From G963663615 sp963663615 (GTDB lineage Bacteria; Bacteroidota; Ignavibacteria; Ignavibacteriales; Melioribacteraceae), in NCBI GenBank assembly GCA_963663615.1, contig OY760517.1:496001-560000 (forward strand): 64,000 bases of DNA. The letters run 5' to 3'. The notes under the pieces are model-generated. The model was not told the origin of the DNA. It ran no database searches and saw nothing but the letters and a program-made list of their open reading frames with translations. Position 1 is the first letter of the stretch; each line of letters begins with the position of its first letter. Shown piece after piece: positions 25,853-35,327 of this stretch. Position numbers and translations under genes: made by a program.

Positions 25853-26902
25853 ATGAAAATCGGAAGTCTTGATCTCGGCTACAAACTATTTCTTGCCCCA
25901 ATGGCTGATGTAACTGATACACCTTTCCGCACTATTGCAAAAAAATATGGTGCAGGAATTACTTTTACACAAATGGTAAGTGCAAAGGGTATTATTGAAA
26001 ATAATTTTGAAACACTTAAGCTTATTGGTTACAGCAGGGATGAAAAACCAGTGGGTATTCAGTTACTAGTAAGCGATCCAGATATTGCTTACAGGGCAGT
26101 GAAAGATTTAAGTTACAGAAAGCCCGACATGATTGATTTGAATTGTGGTTGCCCTATTGAGAAGGTTACCAAGCATAATATGGGAGCCAAGCTCCTTAAT
26201 GATCCGCCACGAATTGGCAGACTTATAAATTCAATGGTTAAGGCAGCCGGCGATATTCCGATTTCAGTAAAGTTAAGATTAGGGAGGGATCGCCGAAAGG
26301 TAAATATTTTAGATACCTTGAAGGCGGCGGAAGATAATGGTGCTTCTTTGGCATTTGTGCATGCCAGAGCTGCTACCGATAGATATGATATTGAAGCAGA
26401 CTGGAACTTTCTTTCGGATATTGCAGGTAAATGTAATATCCCTATAGTTGGTAACGGTTCTGTTTTTGAAGCTGCTGATGCAGTTAATATGTTAAAGGAA
26501 ACAGGAGTTGCATCTGTTTTGATTGCCAGAGGTGCACTTGGTAATCCTTTTCTGTTCGACAGATTTAATAAAATTATGGAGACGGGCACAGATCCCGGAA
26601 GACCCTCATTGGAGGTTGTTCATTCTCTTGCTGTTGAACATCTTGGGCTTATCAGGCGCGAACGCGATAATTCTTCAGGTTTGGCAAATGCAAAAAAAAA
26701 TATTTTTTGGTATTTTAGGTATTATAATGGAGTTTTTTCGCTTATTGAAGATATTCTCGGGCTTAATTCGTTTGATGATGTTATCCTGAAACTTGATGAT
26801 CACGTTAAAAAAATACAGGACAATAGTTATTCGGAAAATGACTTTGATGTGGTTATGAAAAGATTTAAGAAAAGGGTGATTTTTTGGTTGGGTAATAGCT
26901 GA
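25853..26902 (+). CDS. dus: tRNA-dihydrouridine synthase (DusB-like)
   Basis: About 349 residues. An FMN-dependent TIM barrel that reduces uridine in tRNA to dihydrouridine. Motifs: LFLAPMADVTDTPFR near the start, then IDLNCGCPIEKVT with the catalytic Cys near residue 100 and NMGAKLL, and PIVGNGSVFEAADAV and ARGALGNPFLF for FMN binding. The frame is open 45 bases upstream, but those bases belong to the pnp terminator, so the ATG at 25853 is the start. Confidence 0.92.
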   Translation: MKIGSLDLGYKLFLAPMADVTDTPFRTIAKKYGAGITFTQMVSAKGIIENNFETLKLIGYSRDEKPVGIQLLVSDPDIAYRAVKDLSYRKPDMIDLNCGCPIEKVTKHNMGAKLLNDPPRIGRLINSMVKAAGDIPISVKLRLGRDRRKVNILDTLKAAEDNGASLAFVHARAATDRYDIEADWNFLSDIAGKCNIPIVGNGSVFEAADAVNMLKETGVASVLIARGALGNPFLFDRFNKIMETGTDPGRPSLEVVHSLAVEHLGLIRRERDNSSGLANAKKNIFWYFRYYNGVFSLIEDILGLNSFDDVILKLDDHVKKIQDNSYSENDFDVVMKRFKKRVIFWLGNS

Positions 26903-26955
26903 TTTATGATCAGTATATATATATAACTATAGATTGGTTTTATTAAAGGTTTTAA

Positions 26956-28524
26956 ATGATTAAAGAAATAATTATAAATGCTTCTACCTCTCAAACCAGG
27001 GTGGCTATTACCGAAGATGGTAAACTGGTTGACTTTTTTATAGAGCACCCTGAGAAGCAAAGAATGGTTGGCGATATTCATTTGGGCAGGGTTGCTCGTG
27101 TATTGCCAGGTATAAGAGCTGCCTTTGTTGATATAAATCTTAAACATGATGCTTTTCTTCATTTTTCTGATATTGGTGATCGTCTGGATGAACTACAATC
27201 AATGTTTGATGATGATGATGATGATGAAAATCCAAATGATGAGAATAACCAGAAGAAAGGTGACGAAGCTAAGGAAGACCCTTCCCAGGCTTATAAAAAG
27301 TTGCATAAGGGACAGGATATTTTAGTTCAGATTATAAAGGAACCGGTTAAGGGAAAAGGTGTTAGGGTTACTTCCGCTATTTCTATCCCGGGTAGATTCA
27401 CTGTCCTTTTACCTTACGATAACAAGGTTGGTATCTCGAAAAAAATATCGGATTACAAGGAAAGAAGAAGATTAAGAAAAATTGCACGTAGTATTTTACC
27501 TTCTAACTGCGGACTAATAATCAGAACTGCTGCCAGGGAGCAATCAGAAGAAATTCTTATTGCCGATTTAAAATATTTGGTTAAAACCTGGGAAAATATC
27601 CAGGAAAAAACCAAAAATAATGAGCCGCCTATTGCAGTGTTCCGCGATGTAAGTACATCAATGAGTGTTATCAGGGACCTTTTTACTCCCGATATTACTA
27701 ATGTTTATATAGATAATAAACGAATTTACAAGGAACTAACCGAGTATGTTAGTTTAATTCAGCCTGATCTCCTCAAAAGGTTTAATCATTACCGTGATAA
27801 CGAACCTATTTTTGAGGCTTTTAAGATTGAGGAACAAATACGTGGCTTAATGCATCGCAAGGCTGATTTACCGAGTGGTGGGCATATTGTTATTGAGCAT
27901 ACCGAAGCCATGACTGTTATTGATGTTAACAGTGGCAGATATGCTGCTAAAAAAGATCAGGAGCTGAACTCGCTAAAAACCGACCTCGAAGCTGCACGCG
28001 AACTTGTTAGACAATTAAGATTAAGAGATATTGGCGGTTTAATTGTTGTCGATTTTATTGATCTTGAAGATGACAAGAACAGAAAGAAAATTTATGATGA
28101 ACTTAAAAAAGAGTTCAAAAAAGACCGTGCAAAAGTTGCAATGCTTCCTATGACTGATTTTGGACTTATGCAAATTACCCGTCAAAGGGTTAGGGAAAAT
28201 ATTGTACAATCAATGTCCGAAGTTTGTCCTTATTGCGAAGGCACCGGAATGCTTACTAAAAAATCAAACATTATTCATGAAGTTGAATCATGGGTTAAGC
28301 GTTACAAGCTTGAGCCTATCACCAGATTTCTTGAATTAAAAGTACACCCTTCTGTAGCATTGTTGCTGAGAGAAGGATTTCCATCACGAATTACCAAGCT
28401 TCAGTTAAATAATTCACTTCGTGTTAAAATGATTGTTGATGAAAAATGCGACCCTCGCAAATTCCATTTTTATAATCAGAAAAACGGTGATGAAATTACT
28501 GAAGAATATAAGGTTGGTGGGTAA
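26956..28524 (+). CDS. rng: Ribonuclease E/G family protein (RNase G-like)
   Basis: 522 residues, close to E. coli RNase G in length, and lacking the long C-terminal scaffold of RNase E. An N-terminal S1 domain (about 35-135) is interrupted by an acidic insertion of about 30 residues (DDDDDD...) near residues 85-115. The catalytic part has EHTEAMTVIDVNSGRY and GLIVVDFIDL with the metal-binding Asp residues, and the Zn-link VCPYCEGTGML. It cleaves single-stranded RNA in rRNA maturation and mRNA decay. It follows dus, with an AT-rich gap between them. Confidence 0.93.
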   Translation: MIKEIIINASTSQTRVAITEDGKLVDFFIEHPEKQRMVGDIHLGRVARVLPGIRAAFVDINLKHDAFLHFSDIGDRLDELQSMFDDDDDDENPNDENNQKKGDEAKEDPSQAYKKLHKGQDILVQIIKEPVKGKGVRVTSAISIPGRFTVLLPYDNKVGISKKISDYKERRRLRKIARSILPSNCGLIIRTAAREQSEEILIADLKYLVKTWENIQEKTKNNEPPIAVFRDVSTSMSVIRDLFTPDITNVYIDNKRIYKELTEYVSLIQPDLLKRFNHYRDNEPIFEAFKIEEQIRGLMHRKADLPSGGHIVIEHTEAMTVIDVNSGRYAAKKDQELNSLKTDLEAARELVRQLRLRDIGGLIVVDFIDLEDDKNRKKIYDELKKEFKKDRAKVAMLPMTDFGLMQITRQRVRENIVQSMSEVCPYCEGTGMLTKKSNIIHEVESWVKRYKLEPITRFLELKVHPSVALLLREGFPSRITKLQLNNSLRVKMIVDEKCDPRKFHFYNQKNGDEITEEYKVGG

Positions 28525-28591
28525 CTCCGGTTCGCTTTTTTAATTCAATTATAGTAGATTATATTAGTAGATAATAGATAAGGAGCAAACT

Positions 28592-29236
28592 ATGAAATTT
28601 TTCATTGATACGGCTAATATTGACGAGATCAAGGAAGCCGAAGCAATGGGTATTCTTGATGGTGTTACTACCAATCCTTCGCTTGTAGCAAAGGAAGGCA
28701 AGGATTTTATGGTATTGTTAAAAGAAATTCTTGAAATTGTTGACGGTCCGGTTAGTGCGGAAGTTATTTCAACCGATTTTAACGGTATTATGAAAGAAGC
28801 ACACGAACTTGCCAAAATTCATGAAAATATTGTAATTAAAATTCCTCTTATTCCCGAAGGTATTAAAGCTGTAAAAGCTCTATCTTCCGAAAACATTAAA
28901 ACTAATGTTACTTTGTGCTTTTCGGCTACACAGGCTTTACTTGCTGCCAAAGCAGGTGCAACTTATATTAGTCCTTTTGTTGGTCGTCTGGATGATATTA
29001 GTCATGATGGAATGGAGTTAATAGGTCAAATAGTTACAATTTATGATAATTACGGTTACGATACCGAAGTATTGGTAGCAAGTATCAGAAACCCACTTCA
29101 TTTGCTTGATGCCGCCCAGATGGGTGCCGATGTTGCAACTATACCATTTAAGGTTATTAACCAGTTGTTCAAACATCCTCTTACAGATATTGGTCTTGAT
29201 AAATTCTTAAATGACTGGAAAAAACTAAATCAGTAA
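28592..29236 (+). CDS. Fructose-6-phosphate aldolase / transaldolase (MipB-TalC type)
   Basis: 214 residues, the length of the small FSA/TalC group rather than TalB. Opening MKFFIDTANIDEIKEAE, then GVTTNPSLVAKEG (25-37), the Schiff-base lysine K83 in VIKIP, and TLCFSATQALLAAKAGATYISPFVGRLDD. It either cleaves fructose 6-phosphate or transfers dihydroxyacetone units in the pentose phosphate pathway; the two activities cannot be told apart reliably by eye. AAGGAG lies 7 bases before the ATG, and gcvT follows 8 bases after the stop. Confidence 0.9.
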   Translation: MKFFIDTANIDEIKEAEAMGILDGVTTNPSLVAKEGKDFMVLLKEILEIVDGPVSAEVISTDFNGIMKEAHELAKIHENIVIKIPLIPEGIKAVKALSSENIKTNVTLCFSATQALLAAKAGATYISPFVGRLDDISHDGMELIGQIVTIYDNYGYDTEVLVASIRNPLHLLDAAQMGADVATIPFKVINQLFKHPLTDIGLDKFLNDWKKLNQ

Positions 29237-29244
29237 GGATCTTT

Positions 29245-30327
29245 ATGGCAAGAACAAAATTCTATAGTATTCATGAGGCTCTCGGTGCAAAAATTATTGA
29301 TTTTGCCGGTTACGATATGCCAGTGCAGTACAGCTCAATGATTAAGGAACACATGGCTGTAAGAAATTCGGTAGGTGTTTTTGATGTTTCGCATATGGGT
29401 GAATTTTTCGTAACAGGACCTGAAGCTCTTAAGCTTGTTGATTATATAACAACCAATAATCCGGCAAAGCTGGAACAAGGGCAGGTGCAGTATTCGGCAA
29501 TGTGCTACGAAGATGGTGGTATTGTTGACGATTTGCTCGTTTATAAGTTTGATGATACCAAATTTATGCTTGTTGTTAATGCTTCGAACAAGGAAAAAGA
29601 CCTTGATTGGATAAATAAGCATAACAAGTTTGATGCAAAAGTTACTGATGATAGTGATGAATATTCACTAATTGCAGTTCAGGGTCCAAATTCGGCTAAG
29701 GTAATTACTAAGCTTTGCTCAAAAGAGCTTGATATTGAATATTACAGATTTTTTACTGATTCTATAAACGGTGCCGAAGTTATTGTTTCCAGAACCGGAT
29801 ATACCGGTGAACTTGGTTATGAATTATACTTTAAATCCGATGAAGAAACTGCCCTTAATATTTGGAATGACGTTTTTGAAGCCGGCAAGGAGTTCGATAT
29901 TGAGCCAGCCGGTTTAGGTGCACGCGATACTTTACGCCTTGAAATGGGTATGGCTTTATATGGTAATGATATTGATAAAGATACTAATACTATTGAAGCC
30001 GGACTTAAATGGATAACCAAACTTAAAAAAGGCGAATTTGTTGGTCGCGATGCTCTTGTTAAAGTAAATGAAGCCGGTCCCTCTCGCAAATTGGTTGGGA
30101 TTGAACTAAACGAAAAAGCTTTTCCGCGTTCCGGTTACCCGGTAGTAAAAAACGGTGAGGAAGTTGGTGTTATTACCAGCGGCACTGTTAGTCCGGTAAT
30201 GGAAAAACCAATTGCCATGGCTTATCTGCGTACAGATACAGCAGTTTTGGGCAATGAGGTTGCGGTAAAGATTAGAAAGAAAGAATTTACCGGCACAATT
30301 GTTAAATTTCCTTTTCTCAAAAAATAA
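29245..30327 (+). CDS. gcvT: Glycine cleavage system T protein (aminomethyltransferase)
   Basis: 360 residues. It transfers the methylene group from the H-protein-bound intermediate to tetrahydrofolate. Typical pieces: GVFDVSHMGEFFVTGPEAL, MCYEDGGIVDDLLVYKF with the conserved Asp, RTGYTGELGYELYF, GLGARDTLRLEMGM and the C-terminal VTSGTVSPVMEKPIAMAYL-like run. No gcvH or gcvP is in the window. It lies between the transaldolase and comB in a tight operon (8 bp and 6 bp gaps). Confidence 0.94.
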   Translation: MARTKFYSIHEALGAKIIDFAGYDMPVQYSSMIKEHMAVRNSVGVFDVSHMGEFFVTGPEALKLVDYITTNNPAKLEQGQVQYSAMCYEDGGIVDDLLVYKFDDTKFMLVVNASNKEKDLDWINKHNKFDAKVTDDSDEYSLIAVQGPNSAKVITKLCSKELDIEYYRFFTDSINGAEVIVSRTGYTGELGYELYFKSDEETALNIWNDVFEAGKEFDIEPAGLGARDTLRLEMGMALYGNDIDKDTNTIEAGLKWITKLKKGEFVGRDALVKVNEAGPSRKLVGIELNEKAFPRSGYPVVKNGEEVGVITSGTVSPVMEKPIAMAYLRTDTAVLGNEVAVKIRKKEFTGTIVKFPFLKK

Positions 30328-30333
30328 TGTTTT

Positions 30334-31053
30334 ATGCAGGTAGATGTTTTAATAACGGCTAATAATGCCGACGAACTTTTTTTTACGGGGAAGACCACAG
30401 TAGTTATTGATGTACTGAGGGCTTCCTCCTCTATTGTTACTGCCCTTTCTAATGGTGCCAGAGAAATTGTTCCTGTTGATACTATTGAGTTTGCCATGAA
30501 AGTTTCGGGCACTACAATGGATTCGGGGGTGTTACTGGCTGGTGAAAGGAATGCAAAAAAAATTGATGGTTTTGCTCTTGGTAATTCACCTCTCGAGTTT
30601 ACTGAAGAAGTTGTTTCAGGTAAATCAATTGTATTATTTACAACAAACGGTACAAAATCGATGGTTAAAGCCAAGTTTTCCGAAAATCTTGTTACCGGTT
30701 GTTTTAATAATATTAGTGCCATAGTTAATTATTTAGCTAATCTGGGTAATGATGTTGTCCTGTTTTGTGCTGGTACTGATGGAAGGCTTTCGCTTGAAGA
30801 TTGTGCCTGTGCAGGGATGATAATTGAGGGTCTGAAAGCTGACAAAGAACTTACACTTGATGATGCCGGCAATGCAAGCTATTGCATGTATAAAAAGTAT
30901 GCTGATAACATCGGTCAGATGATGAGGGAAAGCAGACACGGACAGAGGTTAATTGAACTTGGTAATGCTGATGATCTTGATGTTTGCTCTGCGGTTGATA
31001 CCTCCGAAAATATTCCCGTCTTTTCAAATGGAAATTTCAAATTAAAACGCTAA
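30334..31053 (+). CDS. 2-phosphosulfolactate phosphatase family (ComB-like)
   Basis: 239 residues, with the family motifs VVIDVLRASSSIVTAL, LAGERNAKKIDGFALGNSP, LFTTNGTKSM and FCAGTDGRLSLEDCACAG. ComB hydrolyses 2-phosphosulfolactate to sulfolactate, in coenzyme M synthesis of methanogens, but relatives occur in many bacteria that do not make coenzyme M. None of the companion enzymes (ComA, ComC and so on) is visible here. The true substrate here is therefore open. It lies 6 bp after gcvT and 23 bp before ftsK. Confidence 0.85.
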   Translation: MQVDVLITANNADELFFTGKTTVVIDVLRASSSIVTALSNGAREIVPVDTIEFAMKVSGTTMDSGVLLAGERNAKKIDGFALGNSPLEFTEEVVSGKSIVLFTTNGTKSMVKAKFSENLVTGCFNNISAIVNYLANLGNDVVLFCAGTDGRLSLEDCACAGMIIEGLKADKELTLDDAGNASYCMYKKYADNIGQMMRESRHGQRLIELGNADDLDVCSAVDTSENIPVFSNGNFKLKR

Positions 31054-31076
31054 ATTGTAATTAAAAATTTGTAGAA

Positions 31077-33683
31077 ATGGCTGGAAGAAAAAAAACAGTT
31101 AAGAATAATAGTACATCCGGGGAACCTTTAATCCCAGTTGAAAAGAAAAGAAAGATGCTGGGCATTTTCATGTCTGTTTTTTCACTGTTAATTTTTCTTA
31201 GCATATTGTCATATTCCCGTTTTGATCAGGCTAACCTTACGTATAGTTTTACAGATATGTTCAAAGTATTTACTGCTGATCCGGAGTTTGTTCAGAGGGC
31301 AGAGAGTACTCATAACTGGTTAGGTTTGTTTGGTGCTTACATTTCGTCCTTCTTTATAAATTCAACAATTGGCTATTTTGCTCTGGCTTTTCCGGTTGCC
31401 CTGTTTTTATGGGCTTTAACTATTTTTAAGGATGAAGCCAAAAGACAACCTTTCTTTTATACCAATTTTATTTTGGTGATGGCACTTGTGCTGGCATCTT
31501 TTACTGGTATGCTTCAGTATGAGTTTGCGATGCTTACCGATTTTACCGAGGCTTCTGGTAAAGTTGGTGCCTTTTTTGGTACTGCTATTGGCAGGTTGTT
31601 TGGCGGACTCGGTGGTATAATATTTTTTGTTACGGTTATAGCTCTAACCATTTTCCTTACCTTTGATGTAAAACTTGATTCTATTACGGCATTAATTGCG
31701 GATATTTTTAAGGGTGACGAAGAGAACAAAAAAGAAAGGCGAGAACGTCCGGAACGTAATGTGCCAGCTGATGACCAACCAGTTGTAAATATGCCGGAAG
31801 AGGAAGAGCCCGCAACCGATTTTATTTCTGATAATGATTTTATTACTGACGATGATTTTGAGGAAATTGAACCTGACGAGAATGATTCTCCAAATGTTAA
31901 AATTATTCAGGATATTATTGCGGAGGAACTTGGTACTCCTGAAGAGCAACCAAAGCAGGATGATGAAGTTACTATAAATATTAACCTTGATGATGAGCCT
32001 GTTGAAGAAGAAATTGAGTTTACCGGTGATGATGATCTTCCTGTGGAAAACCTTAATACGGATGATTTAACCGGAAAAATAGAATTTGAAACTGATCATA
32101 TTGAAGAAAAAGAAGATGATAGTAAATCCCGGGATGTTATTGTTGAGGAAATAGATCGTAGCAAGGAAGCAAAACTACCTGAGCAGTGGGAAGAAAATTT
32201 GAAATATAAACTGCCCGATGTTACAATCCTAAATGAATCCAGCGGTATTACCTTAAATGTTTCTCGTGAGGAACTTCAGTTAAAAGCATCTCAGCTAAAG
32301 GAAAAACTAAACCAGTTTAATATTGATATTGTTGATATTTCCGTGCAACCTGGTCCCGTGCTTACCCTATATATTATTGTGCCTTCGCCTGATGTGAAGA
32401 TTAGTCGCATAGTTGGTTTGCAAGATGATATTGCTATGGCTCTTGCTGCCAAGGGTATTCGTATTATTGCACCTATTCCGGGTAAATCGGCAATTGGTGT
32501 TGAAATACCAAATAAAAAGCCATCGTTAGTATCGGCTAGTATGGTTATAAAGAGATTGTTGGGCGAGGAAGCCATTTTACCACTTGCTTTCGGTAAAACA
32601 ATTACCGGTGAAGATTACCATGGTGATCTTGCTGATATGCCTCACCTTTTGATTGCAGGTTCAACCGGGTCTGGTAAATCCGTTGGTATAAACATGTTCC
32701 TTACAAGTCTGTTATATACCAAAAAGCCAAACGAAGTAAAATTTGCTATTATCGACCCTAAAAAAGTTGAGCTATCATTTTATAAAAAATTGAATAAACA
32801 TTATCTTGCCATTTCACCTGATATTGATGAGCAGATAATTACTACTGCCCAAAATGCATTGTTGCTGTTAAAATCGGTATTGGTTGAAATGGATGACCGA
32901 TATACAAAATTTGCCAAGGTGGGTGCCCGTAATATTCACGAGTACAATAAAAAGTTTGATGATGGTGTACTAAAGCAATCGGAAATTCATGGCGTACTTC
33001 ATCATAAGCTACCATATATAGTTTTGATTATTGATGAGCTTGCAGACCTGATGATGACTTCGGGCAAGGAGGTTGAAGAACCTATTGCAAGGTTAGCCCA
33101 GCTTGCTCGTGCTGTTGGTATCCATATGATTGTTGCCACACAGCGTCCATCGGTTAACGTAATTACCGGTATTATAAAAGCAAACTTTCCTGCACGTATT
33201 GCCTATCGTGTTGCTTCAAAGGTTGATAGCCGTACAATTATTGACAAAAATGGTGCGGAACAATTATTGGGTAGAGGTGATATGCTAGTTGTACCAGGCA
33301 ATTCACAGCATCCAATAAGGGTGCAAAATGCATTTATTTCAACAGAAGAAGTTGAAAGACTAACCGATTTTGTATATCAGCAGAGAGGTTTTTCGAAACC
33401 ATATTACCTTCCTTCTGTTTTTGAGAAACAAACTGATGAACAGGGAAGTATAAAGGCGGATCTCGATCCTATGTTTGCTGATGCTGCACGCGTAATAGTT
33501 GTGCATCAGCAGGGTTCTGTTTCCTTGTTACAGAGAAGACTTTCGCTTGGTTATGCACGTGCAGCTCGTATAGTTGACCAGTTGGAAAGTTGTCGTATTG
33601 TTGGTCCTTCAATGGGTAGCAAGGCAAGAGACGTGTTAGTTGATTCAGAAGAAGAACTTGAAGAAATATTAAGAACATTATGA
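31077..33683 (+). CDS. ftsK: DNA translocase FtsK/SpoIIIE
   Basis: 868 residues. Four membrane helices lie in residues ~25-200. An acidic linker (about 215-375) precedes the motor domain. Walker A GSTGSGKSVGINMF is at about residue 527-540 and Walker B LIIDELADLMM follows. The C-terminal gamma domain ends with LQRRLSLGYARAARIVDQLE, which recognises orienting DNA sequences. It pumps DNA at the septum and activates XerCD recombination; a xerD-like gene is at 52084. Its stop overlaps the lolA start by 4 bp (ATGA). Confidence 0.96.
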   Translation: MAGRKKTVKNNSTSGEPLIPVEKKRKMLGIFMSVFSLLIFLSILSYSRFDQANLTYSFTDMFKVFTADPEFVQRAESTHNWLGLFGAYISSFFINSTIGYFALAFPVALFLWALTIFKDEAKRQPFFYTNFILVMALVLASFTGMLQYEFAMLTDFTEASGKVGAFFGTAIGRLFGGLGGIIFFVTVIALTIFLTFDVKLDSITALIADIFKGDEENKKERRERPERNVPADDQPVVNMPEEEEPATDFISDNDFITDDDFEEIEPDENDSPNVKIIQDIIAEELGTPEEQPKQDDEVTININLDDEPVEEEIEFTGDDDLPVENLNTDDLTGKIEFETDHIEEKEDDSKSRDVIVEEIDRSKEAKLPEQWEENLKYKLPDVTILNESSGITLNVSREELQLKASQLKEKLNQFNIDIVDISVQPGPVLTLYIIVPSPDVKISRIVGLQDDIAMALAAKGIRIIAPIPGKSAIGVEIPNKKPSLVSASMVIKRLLGEEAILPLAFGKTITGEDYHGDLADMPHLLIAGSTGSGKSVGINMFLTSLLYTKKPNEVKFAIIDPKKVELSFYKKLNKHYLAISPDIDEQIITTAQNALLLLKSVLVEMDDRYTKFAKVGARNIHEYNKKFDDGVLKQSEIHGVLHHKLPYIVLIIDELADLMMTSGKEVEEPIARLAQLARAVGIHMIVATQRPSVNVITGIIKANFPARIAYRVASKVDSRTIIDKNGAEQLLGRGDMLVVPGNSQHPIRVQNAFISTEEVERLTDFVYQQRGFSKPYYLPSVFEKQTDEQGSIKADLDPMFADAARVIVVHQQGSVSLLQRRLSLGYARAARIVDQLESCRIVGPSMGSKARDVLVDSEEELEEILRTL

Positions 33684-34276
33684 AGTTGAAAGTTTTTGTA
33701 GTATTTATATTTACAGCATTCCTGTGCTTTGCACAAGATAATACCACCCTTAACAATATCCGGGAAAAGTATAATTCTATTAGTGCCTTTTCTGCAAATT
33801 TTACCCAAAAGGCTAAATCCCTTTTTAACGGTAAAACGTTTAATGTTGAGGGTACAATAGTTTACAAAAAGGGTAACAAATTTAAATTGGTATTTGGTAA
33901 TAATGAAATTATTTCGGATGGCAATACTATCTGGAATTACGATAGCAGACGTAACAGAGTTGTTATCAATACGCTTGATGAGCAAAACTCTGTTTTTACT
34001 TTGGACTATTTTTTATACGGAATGGCGGATAAAAGCGAAATTTTCGTATCGAAAGATAAATCATCCCTGATTATGGTACCGGATAATGACGGGTATTTTA
34101 GTAAATTGGAGTTTTATTTTGATAAGGAATGGTTGATTACTAAAATTATTTTGACCGATCTATCTGAAATAAATTACAATATAAATCTTAATAATGTTAA
34201 AATACTTGACGATGTGGATGATAGTAAGTTCGTATATGTAAATAAAGATGGTGTTGAAGTTGTCGATTTCAGGTAA
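33680..34276 (+). CDS. lolA: Outer-membrane lipoprotein carrier LolA-like
   Basis: 198 residues with a signal peptide (MKLKVFVVFIFTAFLCFAQ). The mature part begins with an amphipathic helix and then reads ISAFSANFTQKAKSLF..., followed by strand pairs of the LolA/LolB fold (EGTIVYKKGNKFKLVF, IWNYDSRRNRVVI). LolA carries lipoproteins across the periplasm. Sequence similarity across this family is low, but the opening FSANFTQ and the position of the strands are typical. The start overlaps ftsK by 4 bp and the end overlaps the flippase-like gene. Confidence 0.8.
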   Translation: MKLKVFVVFIFTAFLCFAQDNTTLNNIREKYNSISAFSANFTQKAKSLFNGKTFNVEGTIVYKKGNKFKLVFGNNEIISDGNTIWNYDSRRNRVVINTLDEQNSVFTLDYFLYGMADKSEIFVSKDKSSLIMVPDNDGYFSKLEFYFDKEWLITKIILTDLSEINYNINLNNVKILDDVDDSKFVYVNKDGVEVVDFR

Positions 34277-35327
34277 AGCAGATATACGCAAAATTATAGG
34301 TTATGTTACTCCTTTTGTACTGATGGTTGTTTTCCTTTATATTGCTTTTAAGGATGTTGATTTTGATGTGGTTGTAAATCAATTAAAGGGGATGTCCTTA
34401 TTATGGTTAGGGATTTTTATAGTAACATTTTTGCTTTCTCATTTTTTGCGTGCAGTTAGATGGAAATATATTCTTAATTCAGTTAAAGAAGACACTTCTA
34501 TCTGGAACCTTTGGGGTGCACTAATGGTAGGTTATGGTGTAAACCTTGCAATACCAAGGCTTGGTGAATTGTACCGTGCATTGTTTGGGGGCAAATGGGA
34601 AGGGTTATCCCGTTCTTCCATGTTAGGAACCATAATCGTAGAAAGGATACTTGACGTCCTCTTTTTGTTGCTTGCAGTTATATTCAGTGTAATTCTTTAT
34701 CCGGGTGATCTTTACAAGGAATTTGTTTGGCTAAAGTTAACTGTATATATCGGAATGGCGTTTGTTGCTGCCGCTTTTATTGTAATTGTGCTTGTTATAC
34801 GACTAAAGGAAAAATTCTATAACATTATAGTCCGTTTTATTGGACGATTTTCAAAAACTATTGCCAGTAAACTTGGTTACATGTTTGGGATGTTTGCTGA
34901 TGGTTTCGCAAGTTTGAAAGGAACAAAAAACTATATTTTTGTTTTTACCCTTAGTGCAATGATAATGCTGTTATATGGATTAAACTCAATGTTTGGATTT
35001 TATCTTGTTGATTTGGATGGTGCACACCAGGTTACTTATGCAATGGGCTGGATACTAATGACAATCAGTGCGTTTGGTATTGTGTTTCCAACTCCCGGTG
35101 GTTTTGGCTCTTTCCATGCGATTACAATTGCAGTATTGGTACAGCTTTATAACTATTCAGCCGAGGAAGGAGCTGCGTATGCTTTGGCAGTTCATACTAT
35201 TAGTACAACTATTTTTATTCTTTCTACCGTTGCCTCTATCTGGTTGGTTAACAGGCGACAAAAATCTTTGGGTAAGGATAAGCAAAACTTCATAAATGTA
35301 TTTAAAATTGATTTGGATGAACAATGA
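34248..35327 (+). CDS. Lysylphosphatidylglycerol-synthetase-like / UPF0104 membrane protein
   Basis: About 359 residues with some eight membrane helices. Characteristic motifs are FLLSHFLRAVRWKYIL, VNLAIPRLGELYRALF, and TPGGFGSFHAITIAVL, all typical of the UPF0104/AglD-like transmembrane family, related to the flippase domain of MprF. These proteins are suspected of moving lipids or polyprenyl carriers. The start is uncertain: ATG at 34248, or TTG at 34254 or 34260, all inside the end of lolA. The stop overlaps the next start (ATGA). Confidence 0.8.
   Translation: MVLKLSISGKADIRKIIGYVTPFVLMVVFLYIAFKDVDFDVVVNQLKGMSLLWLGIFIVTFLLSHFLRAVRWKYILNSVKEDTSIWNLWGALMVGYGVNLAIPRLGELYRALFGGKWEGLSRSSMLGTIIVERILDVLFLLLAVIFSVILYPGDLYKEFVWLKLTVYIGMAFVAAAFIVIVLVIRLKEKFYNIIVRFIGRFSKTIASKLGYMFGMFADGFASLKGTKNYIFVFTLSAMIMLLYGLNSMFGFYLVDLDGAHQVTYAMGWILMTISAFGIVFPTPGGFGSFHAITIAVLVQLYNYSAEEGAAYALAVHTISTTIFILSTVASIWLVNRRQKSLGKDKQNFINVFKIDLDEQ

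Noticed and set aside
29230..29245. Glycine riboswitch before gcvT
   Set aside because: Only eight bases separate gcvT from the transaldolase gene, so there is no room.
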